Shown: positions 34,590-44,651, numbered from the stretch's first letter. The stretch is 64,000 nt of DNA from Laceyella sacchari (GCF_004343255.1 NZ_SMDD01000001.1:1394738-1458737), one strand, 5' to 3'. Program-made: numbers and translations. Notes: a model not told the origin generated them from the letters alone.

Positions 34590-35588
34590 TCAGACAGTGA
34601 GTGAATCATGGATTTTCTCATTATACCACGAAGCCTTGAACCCATTCTGCGAACCGGACTCTATTTGCAGGTCTTCGCTTCTGAGCGTCATCAGATCATC
34701 GCGGCTCGCGTGCTTGGCACGCAACAGACGAACAGCCTGATGGCGGGCCGCCTGTTCGATCAAATTACGGACATGGCGAGCATTGCCAAAATGGTTCCGA
34801 TTTCTCAGCCGCTCCTCCTGCAAGTGTTTTTTCAGCTTCTCTTTGAATGCGAAGGATAACCGGTATTCCCGCTCACGCACCATATTGTCCGCGATTTCCA
34901 TCAACTCAGCCAACGTGAACGGCGGAAAAGTGAGTTGGATGGGAAACCGAGACGGCAATCCTGGGTTAAGCCGCAAAAATTGTCCCATCTCATGAGAATA
35001 ACCCGCCAAAATGAGAATGAAATCATTTTTATGATCTTCCATTGATTTTACCAGGGTGTCGATCGCTTCCTTGCCAAAATCCTTGTCCCCGCCGCGCGCC
35101 AAGGAATAAGCCTCATCGATAAACAAAATGCCGCCCAAGGCCCGGCGCACGTGTTCACGCGTTTTTTGCGCCGTGTGACCGATATATTCGCCAACCAAAT
35201 CTGCCCGCTCCACTTCAATCAAATGCCCTTTGGACAAAACGCCCATCTCTTTGAACAACTTGCCGATGATGCGGGCCACAGTCGTTTTCCCCGTACCTGG
35301 TTCACCGGCAAAAATCATGTGCAACACTTGCTGGTCTGTTGCCAAACCGGCCGCTTGGCGACGTTTGCTCACTTCCAGCCAAGCGTATATCTCCGTCACA
35401 AACTCTTTTACCTTAGTCAGTCCGACCAATTCGTTCAATTGATCCAAGCACGCTTTTAGTGGCCCCTCCGTTTCACGGGCTGATTCCACGACAGAAGCCG
35501 GGGCTGCAGTTTGGCGGCATTGTTGGCGATGATCAAACACAACATGTATCTGATGTTTTGCGGTTCCGGTGTAAACCCTTCTCCCCAT
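34590..35588 (-). CDS. spoVK: Stage V sporulation protein K, AAA+ ATPase
   Basis: This 332-residue CbbX-like AAA+ protein has Walker A FAGEPGTGKTTVARIIGKLF, Walker B GGILFIDEAYSL, and the Arg-containing LNPGLPSRFPIQLTF. In B. subtilis SpoVK is made in the mother cell and is needed for spore maturation; its substrate is unknown. ATG at 35588 follows AGAGGTG at 6 bases. An in-frame extension to 35633 lacks a site. Length agrees with the 322 residues of the B. subtilis protein. Confidence 0.94.
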   Translation of the reverse strand: MGRRVYTGTAKHQIHVVFDHRQQCRQTAAPASVVESARETEGPLKACLDQLNELVGLTKVKEFVTEIYAWLEVSKRRQAAGLATDQQVLHMIFAGEPGTGKTTVARIIGKLFKEMGVLSKGHLIEVERADLVGEYIGHTAQKTREHVRRALGGILFIDEAYSLARGGDKDFGKEAIDTLVKSMEDHKNDFILILAGYSHEMGQFLRLNPGLPSRFPIQLTFPPFTLAELMEIADNMVREREYRLSFAFKEKLKKHLQEERLRNRNHFGNARHVRNLIEQAARHQAVRLLRAKHASRDDLMTLRSEDLQIESGSQNGFKASWYNEKIHDSLTV

Positions 35589-35668
35589 CCGGTTCACCTC
35601 TCTGTGGTCTGATGCTTTTTTATGTATACGCACCCGCCCAGAAATGGGTGAATCCCGTCAGAGGACTG

Positions 35669-35697
35669 AAAAAAGCTGCTGAAAGATTCAGCAGCTT
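35669..35697 (-). terminator. Rho-independent terminator after hfq
   Basis: AAGCTGCTGAA pairs with TTCAGCAGCTT around a 3-base loop and leads into TTTTTT on the minus strand, 10 bases after the hfq stop. Confidence 0.9.
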
Positions 35698-35706
35698 AAA
35701 AGGGGC

Positions 35707-35949
35707 TCAGCCTTCTTTGCTTTCATCAGACGGCATCAGAGATACCGGACGAGCGGGAGTAAACGTGGAGATTGCATGCTTGTAAACCATTTGTTGTTTA
35801 CCTTCGCTGTCAATCACTATGGTAAAATTATCAAAGCCGCGAATCACCCCGCGAAGCTGAAATCCGTTTACCAAATAGATGGTGACGGGAACCGATTCTT
35901 TGCGAATTTGGTTGAGAAATGTATCTTGAATGTTGATGGATTGTTTCAA
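35707..35949 (-). CDS. hfq: RNA chaperone Hfq
   Basis: The 80-residue Sm-like protein has Sm1 ([21 protein letters not shown]) and Sm2 ([13 protein letters not shown], the YKH RNA-binding motif), and a short tail as usual in Gram-positives. It forms a hexamer that binds U-rich RNA. ATG at 35949 follows TAGGAGG. It is the last gene of the mutS - mutL - methyltransferase - miaA - hfq run. Confidence 0.97.
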   Translation of the reverse strand: MKQSINIQDTFLNQIRKESVPVTIYLVNGFQLRGVIRGFDNFTIVIDSEGKQQMVYKHAISTFTPARPVSLMPSDESKEG

Positions 35950-35994
35950 AATCCGTACCTCCTATGTAATTTTAACATTTTACATTATTGTACT

Positions 35995-36924
35995 CTATTC
36001 TCTAGCCAAATGGCACTTTCCTGCAACCAAGCTCTGAATTTCTGCAAAACATTCCCTATTCGTCACATCGAACCAGTGCATCTCCCCATAACGGCGAAAC
36101 CAAGATAACTGGCGTTTGGCGTACTTGCGCGAACCTTGCTTAATCAGATGCACCGCTTCCTCCAACGTTAATTGCCCTGACAGATAAGCCATGATTTCCT
36201 TATACCCAATGGCTTGCATTGAAGTCAAACCGAGGCCGTACCCTTTCTCCTTTAACCTCTTGACTTCTTCGACCAGTCCTTGTTCCAGCATCAGATCGAC
36301 GCGCTTATTGATCCGTTCATATAAAAGCTCACGCGGCATCGTCAAACCAATCCAGCACGCATCATATGGAGAGGTGCCTCTTCCCTTCAACTGGGAAAAA
36401 GGAATACCAGTAACATCATAGACCTCTAACGCGCGAATCATACGTCGAATGTCATTGGGATGCAATTTTTTGGCCGTCTCGGGATCGATCTCTTGCAAGC
36501 GAGCATGCAACACTTCGCCACCCTGCTCAGCGGCGAGTCTGCCCAATTCTTGGCGCAAGGCCTGATTCTCAGGGACCTTTGGCATGTCATAATCATACAT
36601 CACCGCTTCGATATATAATCCTGTTCCCCCCACTAGCATGGGAAGGCGACCCCGCTCATGAACCTCGTCGATTTTCTGCCGCGCCAACTTCTGATATTCC
36701 TGAACGGAAAAAGAGGTATCTGGATCGATGATGTCAATGAGATGGTGCGGGATACCTTCTTGCTCTTCAGGTGTGACTTTGGCTGTCCCTATATCCATAC
36801 CCCGATATACCTGCATTGAATCCCCTGAGATGATTTCACCATTAAATTGTTTGGCCAGCTTGATGCTGAGCGCCGTTTTTCCGACAGCGGTGGGTCCAGC
36901 GATCACCAACACCTGTGGCTTCAT
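35995..36924 (-). CDS. miaA: tRNA dimethylallyltransferase
   Basis: MiaA adds the dimethylallyl group to A37 of tRNAs reading UNN codons. MiaB, encoded 8 kb upstream in transcription terms, then methylthiolates that base. The 309-residue protein has the P-loop VIAGPTAVGKTALS, ISGDSMQVYRGMDIGTAK, GGTGLYIEAVMYDY and SMQAIGYKE. ATG at 36924 overlaps the methyltransferase stop by four bases (ATGA) and has GGGGGGAG upstream. Confidence 0.97.
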   Translation of the reverse strand: MKPQVLVIAGPTAVGKTALSIKLAKQFNGEIISGDSMQVYRGMDIGTAKVTPEEQEGIPHHLIDIIDPDTSFSVQEYQKLARQKIDEVHERGRLPMLVGGTGLYIEAVMYDYDMPKVPENQALRQELGRLAAEQGGEVLHARLQEIDPETAKKLHPNDIRRMIRALEVYDVTGIPFSQLKGRGTSPYDACWIGLTMPRELLYERINKRVDLMLEQGLVEEVKRLKEKGYGLGLTSMQAIGYKEIMAYLSGQLTLEEAVHLIKQGSRKYAKRQLSWFRRYGEMHWFDVTNRECFAEIQSLVAGKCHLARE

Positions 36925-37703
36925 TGGACTCCCCCCTTTCGAATCACACCCCAAGCAAAGCTAGAAGAGGACTTGACAATCTCAAACCCGAGCCGGGCGA
37001 ATTCTCCTCCCTTGGGCCGTTCCTTCAGCAATACGGCACGCTTCGCCACTCGGATCGCTTCCCGGACAGAGCGCTCATCCAACGGTTCTGGATTGGCCAA
37101 CGGTTTCAACTGTTGGATGGCATTTGAAGCCTGTACCGTCTCCCGGAACATCGGATCGAACATCACCACATCAAACGAATTATCTTGGCATAATGGCAGA
37201 TAGGTTCGATAATCCGCCTGAACCACTTCGACCCGCCGCAATGCACGGTGCAAGGCTTTGCGATCGGTCTCATACGTTTTTAGGCCATGTTTTACGATAG
37301 CAGCAATCACCGGCTGGCTTTCAAGAGCCACCACTTGTCCCTCATCTCCCACGACATGAGCCGCTACAACGGCGTCCGCGCCCATGCCCAAGGTGCAATC
37401 AAGTACGCGGTCTCCCGGCTTAAGCCCCGCACATTCCACCATCGCATCGGAATCTCCATTCAACAACTGCTTGATCCTGAGCGCGGACATACTGGGATGA
37501 AAGAAAAAAGGCTGACCTTGTTCCTCCTCCACCCGCCATCCCTGTTTCGTCACAATGACCGCCCGAGATTCACCCGTTTGTGCAAACAAATCAGGCAGCG
37601 AATGACGTTCCCGCATCACATAGGGAATTCCCAACAATGCAGACAGATACCGGGCTTCTTGGATTTCTTTCGTTCCTGGATGAAAAGACGTTGTCACAAA
37701 CAC
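36921..37703 (-). CDS. Class I SAM-dependent methyltransferase, YpiP/RsmJ-like
   Basis: The protein has 260 residues. SAM motif I is VLDCTLGMGADAVVAAHVVG near residues 100-118, and a post-I acidic residue lies in VVALESQ. Motif IV is VVMFDPMFRE, whose DPMF resembles the DPMY of the RsmJ family that methylates 16S rRNA G1516. The N-terminal part (ARYLSALLGIPYVMRER) also fits that family. GTG at 37703 is 4 bases after the mutL stop and has a weak ribosome site. The target is not certain; an rRNA or tRNA guanine is the best guess. Confidence 0.8.
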   Translation of the reverse strand: MFVTTSFHPGTKEIQEARYLSALLGIPYVMRERHSLPDLFAQTGESRAVIVTKQGWRVEEEQGQPFFFHPSMSALRIKQLLNGDSDAMVECAGLKPGDRVLDCTLGMGADAVVAAHVVGDEGQVVALESQPVIAAIVKHGLKTYETDRKALHRALRRVEVVQADYRTYLPLCQDNSFDVVMFDPMFRETVQASNAIQQLKPLANPEPLDERSVREAIRVAKRAVLLKERPKGGEFARLGFEIVKSSSSFAWGVIRKGGVQ

Positions 37704-37707
37704 GGTT

Positions 37708-39711
37708 CTACATCACTCGCTTAAACATTTTTTCTAACTCATAGCTGGAGAAATGAACAAAAATGGGACGGCCATGCGGGCAAGTGAACGGATTTTCGCA
37801 TTGGTTCAACTGCACCAACAAGGTTTCCATCTCATCACGGCGCAAATGCCGATTCGCTTTGATCGCCGCTTTGCAGGACATCATCTTGGCCGTCGCATCA
37901 CGCAGCGCACCCGTATCCACTTTGCCATGCTCCTTCAGCCACTCAATGATTTCGTGAACCAGGCTCTCCGCGTCTTCTCGTGGAAACCAAGTGGGATAGG
38001 CTCGGACAACAAACGTCGTTCCCCCAAAAGGCTCCATTTCCAACCCCCACTGCCGCAAATACGCCAATTTGGCTTCCAACAGCTCAGCTTCCGCGGGCGA
38101 ACACTCAATCGTCAACGGGATGAGCAAGGGGTATTGCTTGGTATTTTCTTCGCCCAATTTGCGTGAATAAATCTCATAATAGATGCGCTCATGCGCCGCA
38201 TGTTGGTCAATCAGATAAAAGCCATCTTTGGATTGGGCCACTATATAAGTGCCGTGCACCTGCGCCAACGGCTCCATTTCCGGCAAACGCGGGGATGTGG
38301 AATCAGTCTCCGCCGATTCCGTCCATTCCGTTTCTTCCACCTGCGCAACCGAAGGAGCGGGCGCAGCTTCTTCACGTTTGGCAAACGAGGTCAAAGCTGA
38401 CTGGTAAGCGGGTTGTGACGGAGCGCTAGGCGGTCGCGGCGGTGTGAATGTGAGCGGCTTTGGCTCCTCTGCTACCAACTTTTCCTGTCTGAAAGATTCC
38501 TGCCCGCGCGTCTGGAGCGGTTGTGGCACCTTTTCCAAGTCACCAGCATCGCTCGTACTGGCCTCCATCACCCGATCCCCGCTCGGTTGTAGGGGCGGAT
38601 AAATAGGCTTGTTTATTGATTTGGACGGCGGTGCCTCCATCTTCTCCCACGAGAGCTCGTCCTGGACAACCGTCGTTTTGATCCGAGCTTGCCCTACACT
38701 CCCCATCGCGCCCGGCACAAACCGCTCCGCTTTGAACGCCTGCGTGATCGCTTCCTCTACCAACCGGCAACACTCTTTTTCCTTACTTAACCGCACTTCC
38801 AATTTAGCGGGATGCACATTTACATCAACCAATTTGGGGTCCATCTGCACCGTCAGCACACCGATGGGATAACGTCCATTCGGCAACAATGTGCCATAGG
38901 CGCGCAAAATGGCTTGTGTAATCGGTATGGAACGAACAAACCGGCCATTTAACACGGTGGATAGATAGGAACGAGTGGAACGAGTGATTTCCGGTTTGGT
39001 CACATAACCCGCGATGGCAAAGTCCGCGTCTTCCCCCGCAAACGCCACCATCCGGCTCGCCACCTGCTTGCCGTACAGGGCGTGCAGCACATGCAGCAAC
39101 TTGCCGTCACCACTCGTGCGAAACAGCTCCCGTTGATTATGGCTAAGTGCAAAAGAGATATGTGGATGGGCCAAGGCCAGCCGTCCGACAACATCCGCCA
39201 CATGGCTAACCTCAGTGTTGACCGTTTTCAGGTACTTCAAACGAGCCGGTGTATTGTAAAAAAGCTCTTTTACCACCACATCTGTCCCTTGGGAGCGGGA
39301 GGCATCCTCAACTGAGAGGAGTTCGCCTCCTTCGATCCGCACCACTGTCGCCAGTTGCGAAGGATCATGGGCCGTGGTCAGAGTCACCCGCGCAACCGAG
39401 GCGATGCTGGGCATGGCTTCACCGCGAAAGCCCAGGGTTTTGATCGAAAACAGGTCCCGTTCGCGCTTGATTTTGCTTGTCGCATGCCGGGAGAAGGCCA
39501 AGATCGCATCTTCTCGATCCATCCCGATTCCGTTGTCAGAGACACGGATTAAGGAAATGCCGCCTTCTTCGATGTGAATCTGGATACGGGTCGCCTCCGC
39601 ATCAATTGCGTTTTCCACCAACTCTTTCACAATTGAAGCCGGCCGTTCAACCACTTCTCCCGCAGCTATCTGGTTGGCCAAATGATCGTCCAACACTTGG
39701 ATTCTGCCCAC
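37708..39711 (-). CDS. mutL: DNA mismatch repair protein MutL
   Basis: The GHL ATPase domain has ELVENAIDAEATRI, RVSDNGIGM, ATSKI and FRGEAMPSI. A proline-rich linker covers about residues 330-470, and the C-terminal endonuclease domain carries DQHAAHERIYYE (the metal-binding DQHAx2Ex4E motif) and CPHGRPIFVHF. This is the Gram-positive type that nicks DNA itself, with no MutH. The 667-residue length is normal. GTG at 39711, preceded by GGAGG at 8 bases, fits the conserved VGRIQVLDDHLANQIAAGE start. It lies 28 bases after mutS. Confidence 0.97.
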   Translation of the reverse strand: MGRIQVLDDHLANQIAAGEVVERPASIVKELVENAIDAEATRIQIHIEEGGISLIRVSDNGIGMDREDAILAFSRHATSKIKRERDLFSIKTLGFRGEAMPSIASVARVTLTTAHDPSQLATVVRIEGGELLSVEDASRSQGTDVVVKELFYNTPARLKYLKTVNTEVSHVADVVGRLALAHPHISFALSHNQRELFRTSGDGKLLHVLHALYGKQVASRMVAFAGEDADFAIAGYVTKPEITRSTRSYLSTVLNGRFVRSIPITQAILRAYGTLLPNGRYPIGVLTVQMDPKLVDVNVHPAKLEVRLSKEKECCRLVEEAITQAFKAERFVPGAMGSVGQARIKTTVVQDELSWEKMEAPPSKSINKPIYPPLQPSGDRVMEASTSDAGDLEKVPQPLQTRGQESFRQEKLVAEEPKPLTFTPPRPPSAPSQPAYQSALTSFAKREEAAPAPSVAQVEETEWTESAETDSTSPRLPEMEPLAQVHGTYIVAQSKDGFYLIDQHAAHERIYYEIYSRKLGEENTKQYPLLIPLTIECSPAEAELLEAKLAYLRQWGLEMEPFGGTTFVVRAYPTWFPREDAESLVHEIIEWLKEHGKVDTGALRDATAKMMSCKAAIKANRHLRRDEMETLLVQLNQCENPFTCPHGRPIFVHFSSYELEKMFKRVM

Positions 39712-39739
39712 GCTTTCGCCCTCCTTCCTCACTGATCAG

Positions 39740-42409
39740 TTACAATTTCTGTTTCAATTCATATAAAAATTGCATGCACTCAAATGGGTTCTTCATCATC
39801 AAGTCCCATTGCCGCAATGCTTCAATGATTTCTTGCTCCTTAGCCGACAAAAGCGCCGTGGTCGTGCCGTTCCCTTGCTCTGACTCAGCCACATGGTTAG
39901 CCGTTTCATTTTTCGCAGGCGAAGTAGTTTTGGCCGCGTAGTCAAACAATGACAGCTGGGCGGAATCATCCGGTTTGGGGTCGGCAGGTTCCGGCGAAGC
40001 GTGAAAGCGCCCTTCCAATTCCCCTAATATCTCTTTGGCACGATGGATCACCGGCTGCGGCAAACCTGCCAATTCAGCAACATGAATACCGTAACTTTTG
40101 TCCGCCCCGCCGGGGACGATCCGGTGCAGAAAGACTACTTTGCCGTCCTTCTCAATGCATTGGGCATGTACATTGACCAATCGGGCTAGTTGCCGCTCCA
40201 GTTCCGTCAACTCATGGTAATGTGTGGAGAACAATGTCTTCGCCCCGATATGGTCGTGGATGTATTCCACAATGGCGTGCGCCAAAGCCATCCCATCATA
40301 AGTGGACGTACCCCGCCCCACTTCATCGAGCAAAATCAGGCTACGGGAGGTCGCTTCCCGCAAGGCATGGCACGTTTCAGCCATCTCCACCATAAAGGTA
40401 CTGCGCCCGCCAATCAGGTCATCCGCCGCACCGATGCGGGTGAAAATGCGATCTACAATGGAAACTTCAGCGTATTCCGCCGGCACATAACTTCCGATCT
40501 GGCTCATCAGCGTGATCAAAGCCACTTGGCGCATATAGGTGCTTTTACCAGCCATGTTTGGTCCGGTAATCAGCAAGATTTGCCGTTTATCTCCATCCAG
40601 AGTCACATCGTTGGCCACAAAGTCATCCACATTTGTGGCCGCCTCCACCACTGGATGACGTCCCTGTTTGATATGCAGGCGATCCGCTTGATGAACTTCC
40701 GGTCTCACGTACCGATATTTTTGGGCGATGATGGCAAAAGCTTGTAGCACATCGATTTCAGCCACCTTCTCCGCCAAATGTTGCAAACGGGTCACCTCTT
40801 GCGCCACTTGGTTGCGCACTTCTGTGAACAGCTCATATTCCATTTCCACCGATTTTTCGGCGGCGTTCAAAATCAATTGCTCCCGTTCCTTCAACTCGGG
40901 GGTCACAAACCGTTCCGCATTGGCCAGGGTCTGCTTCCGTTGATACCGCTCTGGTACATGCTGCAAATTGGATTTTGTCACTTCGATATAGTAACCGAAT
41001 ACCCGGTTATACCCGATTTTCAACGACTTGATGCCCGTCGCTTCCCGTTCTTGCTGTTCCAACTGCGCAATCCAACTTTTGCCGTCTTTTTGGATGGCGC
41101 GCAATTGATCCAGTTCAGCATGGTATCCTTCCCGCATGATGCCGCCTTCTTTGACGGAAACAGGGGGTTCATCCACAATTGCGCGGTCAATCAACTCCCG
41201 GAGTGCCTGGCACTCATCCATCTGCTCACCCAACGCGGCCAATTCATCATGATCCGACCGCATCAATCGCTCGCGCAAGTGAGGGATGACACTTAATGAA
41301 CGCTTCACATTGGTCAGGTCCCTCGCATTGGCTGAGCCAAACGAAATCCGTGCTGCGAGGCGCTCCAAATCATACACTTGCTTTAACATCTCGCGCGCTT
41401 CATCCAGCAGGATGAAATCTGACAAAAACGCTGCTACTGTGTCTTGGCGCCGCTTGATGTCCGATACGTTCAACAGGGGCTTGTCCAACCACTTACGAAG
41501 CAGACGGCTCCCCATGGCCGTTGCTGTTTGGTCAAGCAACCACAGCAGGGAACCCCGTTTTTTGCCTTCACCCAGTGTCCGCGTTAATTCGAGATTGCGC
41601 CGTGCCGCTTCATCCAGCATCATGAATTGTTTGGCATCATACCGGCGCAAACGACGCAAGTGCCCCAGGGTACGCTTTTGGGTCTGCTTCAGATAGGCAA
41701 ACAACATGCTGAGTACGCGCCGCAAGGGCTTGGACGTGCAAACCTCATGGAAATTGGCAAATTGCTCCGGCAGCTCTTCCGCCAATTCTTGTTCAACCAG
41801 CTTTTCCAGGGTGAGCGGATTCACCAAACATTTGCATCTGCCCGACAGCGCTTCACGGAAGGCATCATTCCCATGCAATCCCTCATCGAGCAAAACTTCT
41901 TTGGGCTCATAGCTGGCCGCTTCATCAATAATCCAATCCAATGAACCTGACAATTCGGTGACATGGCATTCCCCCGTGGACAGATCCGCCGCAGCGAGCG
42001 CCATCGTTCCACCGAAACCGGCAAGTGCGAGCAAGAAATTGTTTTCTTGCTCAACCAGCATGTTCTCTTCAATGATGGTGCCGGGAGTGATAACTCGAAC
42101 CACTTCCCGTTTCACCACCCCTTTGGCCGCCGCCGGATTTTCCACTTGTTCACATATCGCCACTTTATACCCTTTTTCGATCAACTTTTCCACATACGTA
42201 TGCGCCGAATGATAGGGAACCCCACACATGGGAATCCGCTCTTTTCCCCCATCTCGGCTGGTTAACGTAATCTCCAGCTCTTCCGCTGCCTTTTCAGCAT
42301 CAGAAAAAAACATTTCATAAAAATCGCCGAGGCGAAAAAATAAAAAGGCATCAGGATATTGTGCCTTTATCGATAAATACTGTTGCATCATCGGAGTATA
42401 TTGCGACAT
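39740..42409 (-). CDS. mutS: DNA mismatch recognition ATPase MutS
   Basis: The 889-residue length is normal. The N-terminal mismatch-binding domain has FFRLGDFYEMFFSDA with the Phe-x-Glu wedge. The ATPase domain has Walker A GPNMAGKSTYMRQ, GGRSTFMVEMAET, Walker B SLILLDEVGRGTSTYDG, and STHYHELTELE. A C-terminal beta-clamp-type tail (QLSLFDY) may bind DnaN. ATG at 42409 follows GGAGGAAG. It begins the mutS - mutL - miaA - hfq run. Confidence 0.98.
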   Translation of the reverse strand: MSQYTPMMQQYLSIKAQYPDAFLFFRLGDFYEMFFSDAEKAAEELEITLTSRDGGKERIPMCGVPYHSAHTYVEKLIEKGYKVAICEQVENPAAAKGVVKREVVRVITPGTIIEENMLVEQENNFLLALAGFGGTMALAAADLSTGECHVTELSGSLDWIIDEAASYEPKEVLLDEGLHGNDAFREALSGRCKCLVNPLTLEKLVEQELAEELPEQFANFHEVCTSKPLRRVLSMLFAYLKQTQKRTLGHLRRLRRYDAKQFMMLDEAARRNLELTRTLGEGKKRGSLLWLLDQTATAMGSRLLRKWLDKPLLNVSDIKRRQDTVAAFLSDFILLDEAREMLKQVYDLERLAARISFGSANARDLTNVKRSLSVIPHLRERLMRSDHDELAALGEQMDECQALRELIDRAIVDEPPVSVKEGGIMREGYHAELDQLRAIQKDGKSWIAQLEQQEREATGIKSLKIGYNRVFGYYIEVTKSNLQHVPERYQRKQTLANAERFVTPELKEREQLILNAAEKSVEMEYELFTEVRNQVAQEVTRLQHLAEKVAEIDVLQAFAIIAQKYRYVRPEVHQADRLHIKQGRHPVVEAATNVDDFVANDVTLDGDKRQILLITGPNMAGKSTYMRQVALITLMSQIGSYVPAEYAEVSIVDRIFTRIGAADDLIGGRSTFMVEMAETCHALREATSRSLILLDEVGRGTSTYDGMALAHAIVEYIHDHIGAKTLFSTHYHELTELERQLARLVNVHAQCIEKDGKVVFLHRIVPGGADKSYGIHVAELAGLPQPVIHRAKEILGELEGRFHASPEPADPKPDDSAQLSLFDYAAKTTSPAKNETANHVAESEQGNGTTTALLSAKEQEIIEALRQWDLMMKNPFECMQFLYELKQKL

Positions 42410-42478
42410 GGTCTCTTCCTCCGCATATATTTTTCATTCACCTATTTTAACATGAAAATCTGGAGTCATCCCATTTGT

Positions 42479-43879
42479 TCACAAAGTTTTTTTCCTGACA
42501 AGCGCCTGCTGATATGGAGGCAGGTACCAAACTTTGCGGAAATCTTGTGTCTCATCCCATGTTTCACCGGAGAGGAGATAATGGAACAAGTCATCCAACG
42601 GCTTTTTGTATAACTCATAATCAGCGCATTTCTTCAGCTTTTCCCATAAGTTGGGCAACCAGCGGTAGATCAACGCTTTGCGGCCCATATAATAAGCGCG
42701 CTGGATTTCTGGGTCTTGCAACGGGAAATAAGGAAGGGTGCGGTAATTGCAAGCGATCAATTTGGCCAGGGCGAACACCCCTTTGGTCAATGTAGGGGAG
42801 ACCAACCAGCTCGGCGGCGTACGATATTCGAATCCCCCATGCGGCTGAAACCGATAATCTCCCAAATAGCCGTATTTCGGCCTGCGGTCGATTCCTTTCA
42901 CATCTTCGGCAATCACAAACAAAAGAGCCATATAGTTATCCAATGCCCGGAACAGTTTAAAGTTTGGCTTGATGCCGCTGTAATGAATATGCCCCCCTAA
43001 AGGAAAACCGCTCCAAGGCATTCCCCCAGCTAGCCATTTTCCCTGGATATGCCTCGTCTTCCTGGCCAGTTTGGTCAGCAGGCGATAAATGCTCATCACC
43101 ATGGTTTTCGGGTCGGAGGTAGGTGTAGGCCTCAATTCAAACAACGGCTTCTTGCCACGGTCTTCCCCCAACCAAATCGCATCGCAGCCGATCTCCCCCC
43201 GCACCGGTATCAGTTCGGAGGCGATGACCAATTTTCCGTCGGGTCCAACCATTACAAATTCCGGATCGGCCCCCAACACGATTTGCTCCGGTTCCGGTTT
43301 CGGCTCGACACACTGAGCAACATAACCTTTCAATGCGTTGAGGAAGCTTTTGATTCCATCCTCACCCAACGAAGGCGTCACTGTGAGGCCTGCAACGACA
43401 AGTTTGCCACCGCTGACCGCACCGACTTTGACCATGCCGTAATCCAGTCCCAATGCATAAATCGTGCGGGTAGCCAACAGTTTAGCCCGACGGTACTCAC
43501 GCGGCCGATCCTGTTCTTTTACCCGCCGATACCGTGTTCGCTTTTGTTGGTGATTGGCCAACCACACGGTTTGTTCCGTGGAACAATATGCAGTCAACAC
43601 TTCGGTCTGAAATATGAAAAAAAGATACTCCCTCACAAATTTGAACTTATCATTTACCGCGATACCATGCAATTGAAGCTGCTCTCTTCGCACACGCGGC
43701 TGAATTGCCCGTTCCACCTGTTGCTCCTCATTCAAAGTCAGCATCGCTTTGGATAACTGCGGCGCTTGCGGCAGTTGCAAAGCAATCGAAGGAACGAGCG
43801 TTCGATCCCCGTCCAAAACCAGCTTTCTCAATTCTTCATCATTTTTTATCGATTCGTAAGGAAGGGTGGCGGCTACCAT
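42479..43879 (-). CDS. Putative amidoligase, phiEco32-like COOH-NH2 ligase family
   Basis: The 466-residue protein matches the amidoligase superfamily related to glutamine synthetase. Visible marks are PEFVMVGPDGKLVIASE, GCDAIWLGEDRGKKPLFELR, GFPLGGHIHYSG and RFQPHGGFEYRTPPSW, giving the metal/ATP-binding Glu, His and Arg set seen in this family (Pfam COOH-NH2_ligase). Such enzymes join carboxyl and amine groups, often making peptide-like tags. The N-terminal 150 residues are specific to this branch. ATG at 43879 follows AAGGGG. It lies between mutS and cotE, which suggests a spore-related substrate, though this is only context. Confidence 0.72.
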   Translation of the reverse strand: MVAATLPYESIKNDEELRKLVLDGDRTLVPSIALQLPQAPQLSKAMLTLNEEQQVERAIQPRVRREQLQLHGIAVNDKFKFVREYLFFIFQTEVLTAYCSTEQTVWLANHQQKRTRYRRVKEQDRPREYRRAKLLATRTIYALGLDYGMVKVGAVSGGKLVVAGLTVTPSLGEDGIKSFLNALKGYVAQCVEPKPEPEQIVLGADPEFVMVGPDGKLVIASELIPVRGEIGCDAIWLGEDRGKKPLFELRPTPTSDPKTMVMSIYRLLTKLARKTRHIQGKWLAGGMPWSGFPLGGHIHYSGIKPNFKLFRALDNYMALLFVIAEDVKGIDRRPKYGYLGDYRFQPHGGFEYRTPPSWLVSPTLTKGVFALAKLIACNYRTLPYFPLQDPEIQRAYYMGRKALIYRWLPNLWEKLKKCADYELYKKPLDDLFHYLLSGETWDETQDFRKVWYLPPYQQALVRKKTL

Positions 43880-43995
43880 GAAGCTTTCCCCTTTCTCTAT
43901 CCCGCGCCGTCGCTGTTCGAGGAAATTTTATGCTGTTATCATATGTCACCTGCATTAAATTGGTTAGTCTTTTTTCCACTGTCTTGTCTGGGCAA

Positions 43996-44027
43996 ATAAA
44001 AAAGCTCCTGGCAAAATCGCCAGCAGC
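43996..44027 (-). terminator. Rho-independent terminator after cotE
   Basis: On the minus strand GCTGCTGGC and GCCAGGAGC pair (one mismatch) around GATTTT and are followed by TTTTTTA, 11 bases after the cotE stop. Confidence 0.88.
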
Positions 44028-44038
44028 CGCAAGACAGA

Positions 44039-44617
44039 TTAATCTTCCAGTTCATCAATAACCAGATTGGGATCAAGATCATGAAAATCGTCTTCTGCGT
44101 CTCCACTGATTCCTTCGTACACGTCTTTTTCATCGCCTTCGGCGTACTCGAGCGGATACACCGGAACGCACACTTTGGTTTCACCTGTCAATTCAACCAA
44201 AAACTCCTTTTCGATCCGAACCGTCACTCCGTCTTTGTGGGAGGCAATGGACGCTTCAATACAATTGGGTGCTTGCGTCACCGCCGCAGACACGGAAACA
44301 GATGCCTCGCGGGTGTTGCGATCATAAAATGTGAGGGGTACCTGTTCCGTATAATAGACGGTTTCTTGCATAACATCTGTTTTGGTATTCCCTTTGGTCG
44401 AATACCAAATATTGATGTCGTAACTGCCTCGTACTTCGACGGCCTCTCCCACTTTGTGGCAATCATAGTTGTGATTGATAACCCAAGCACCAAGAATGGT
44501 GTCAATATTGTCTGGCGGCTGAATAGAATGCGACATCTGAGAAAATTTCCGACCTTTTCCGCATACCGCTTTGGTCAAAATCTGGCGGTATTCAACTGGT
44601 CTATCTGTATTAGACAA
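44039..44617 (-). CDS. cotE: Outer spore coat morphogenetic protein CotE
   Basis: CotE is built around the forespore and anchors the outer coat. The 192-residue protein has EYRQILTKAVCGKGRKFSQ, ILGAWVINHNYDCHKVG, VRGSYDINIWYSTKGNTKT and the acidic C-terminal tail with LDPNLVIDELED, all matching B. subtilis CotE. TTG at 44617 follows GGAGG at 8 bases; the frame extends 6 codons upstream without a better site. A CATACACT box that resembles a sigma-E -10 lies 35 bases upstream. Confidence 0.95.
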   Translation of the reverse strand: MSNTDRPVEYRQILTKAVCGKGRKFSQMSHSIQPPDNIDTILGAWVINHNYDCHKVGEAVEVRGSYDINIWYSTKGNTKTDVMQETVYYTEQVPLTFYDRNTREASVSVSAAVTQAPNCIEASIASHKDGVTVRIEKEFLVELTGETKVCVPVYPLEYAEGDEKDVYEGISGDAEDDFHDLDPNLVIDELED

Positions 44618-44651
44618 TCTCCTTCCCTCCTCCAATCATCGTTCAATAACA

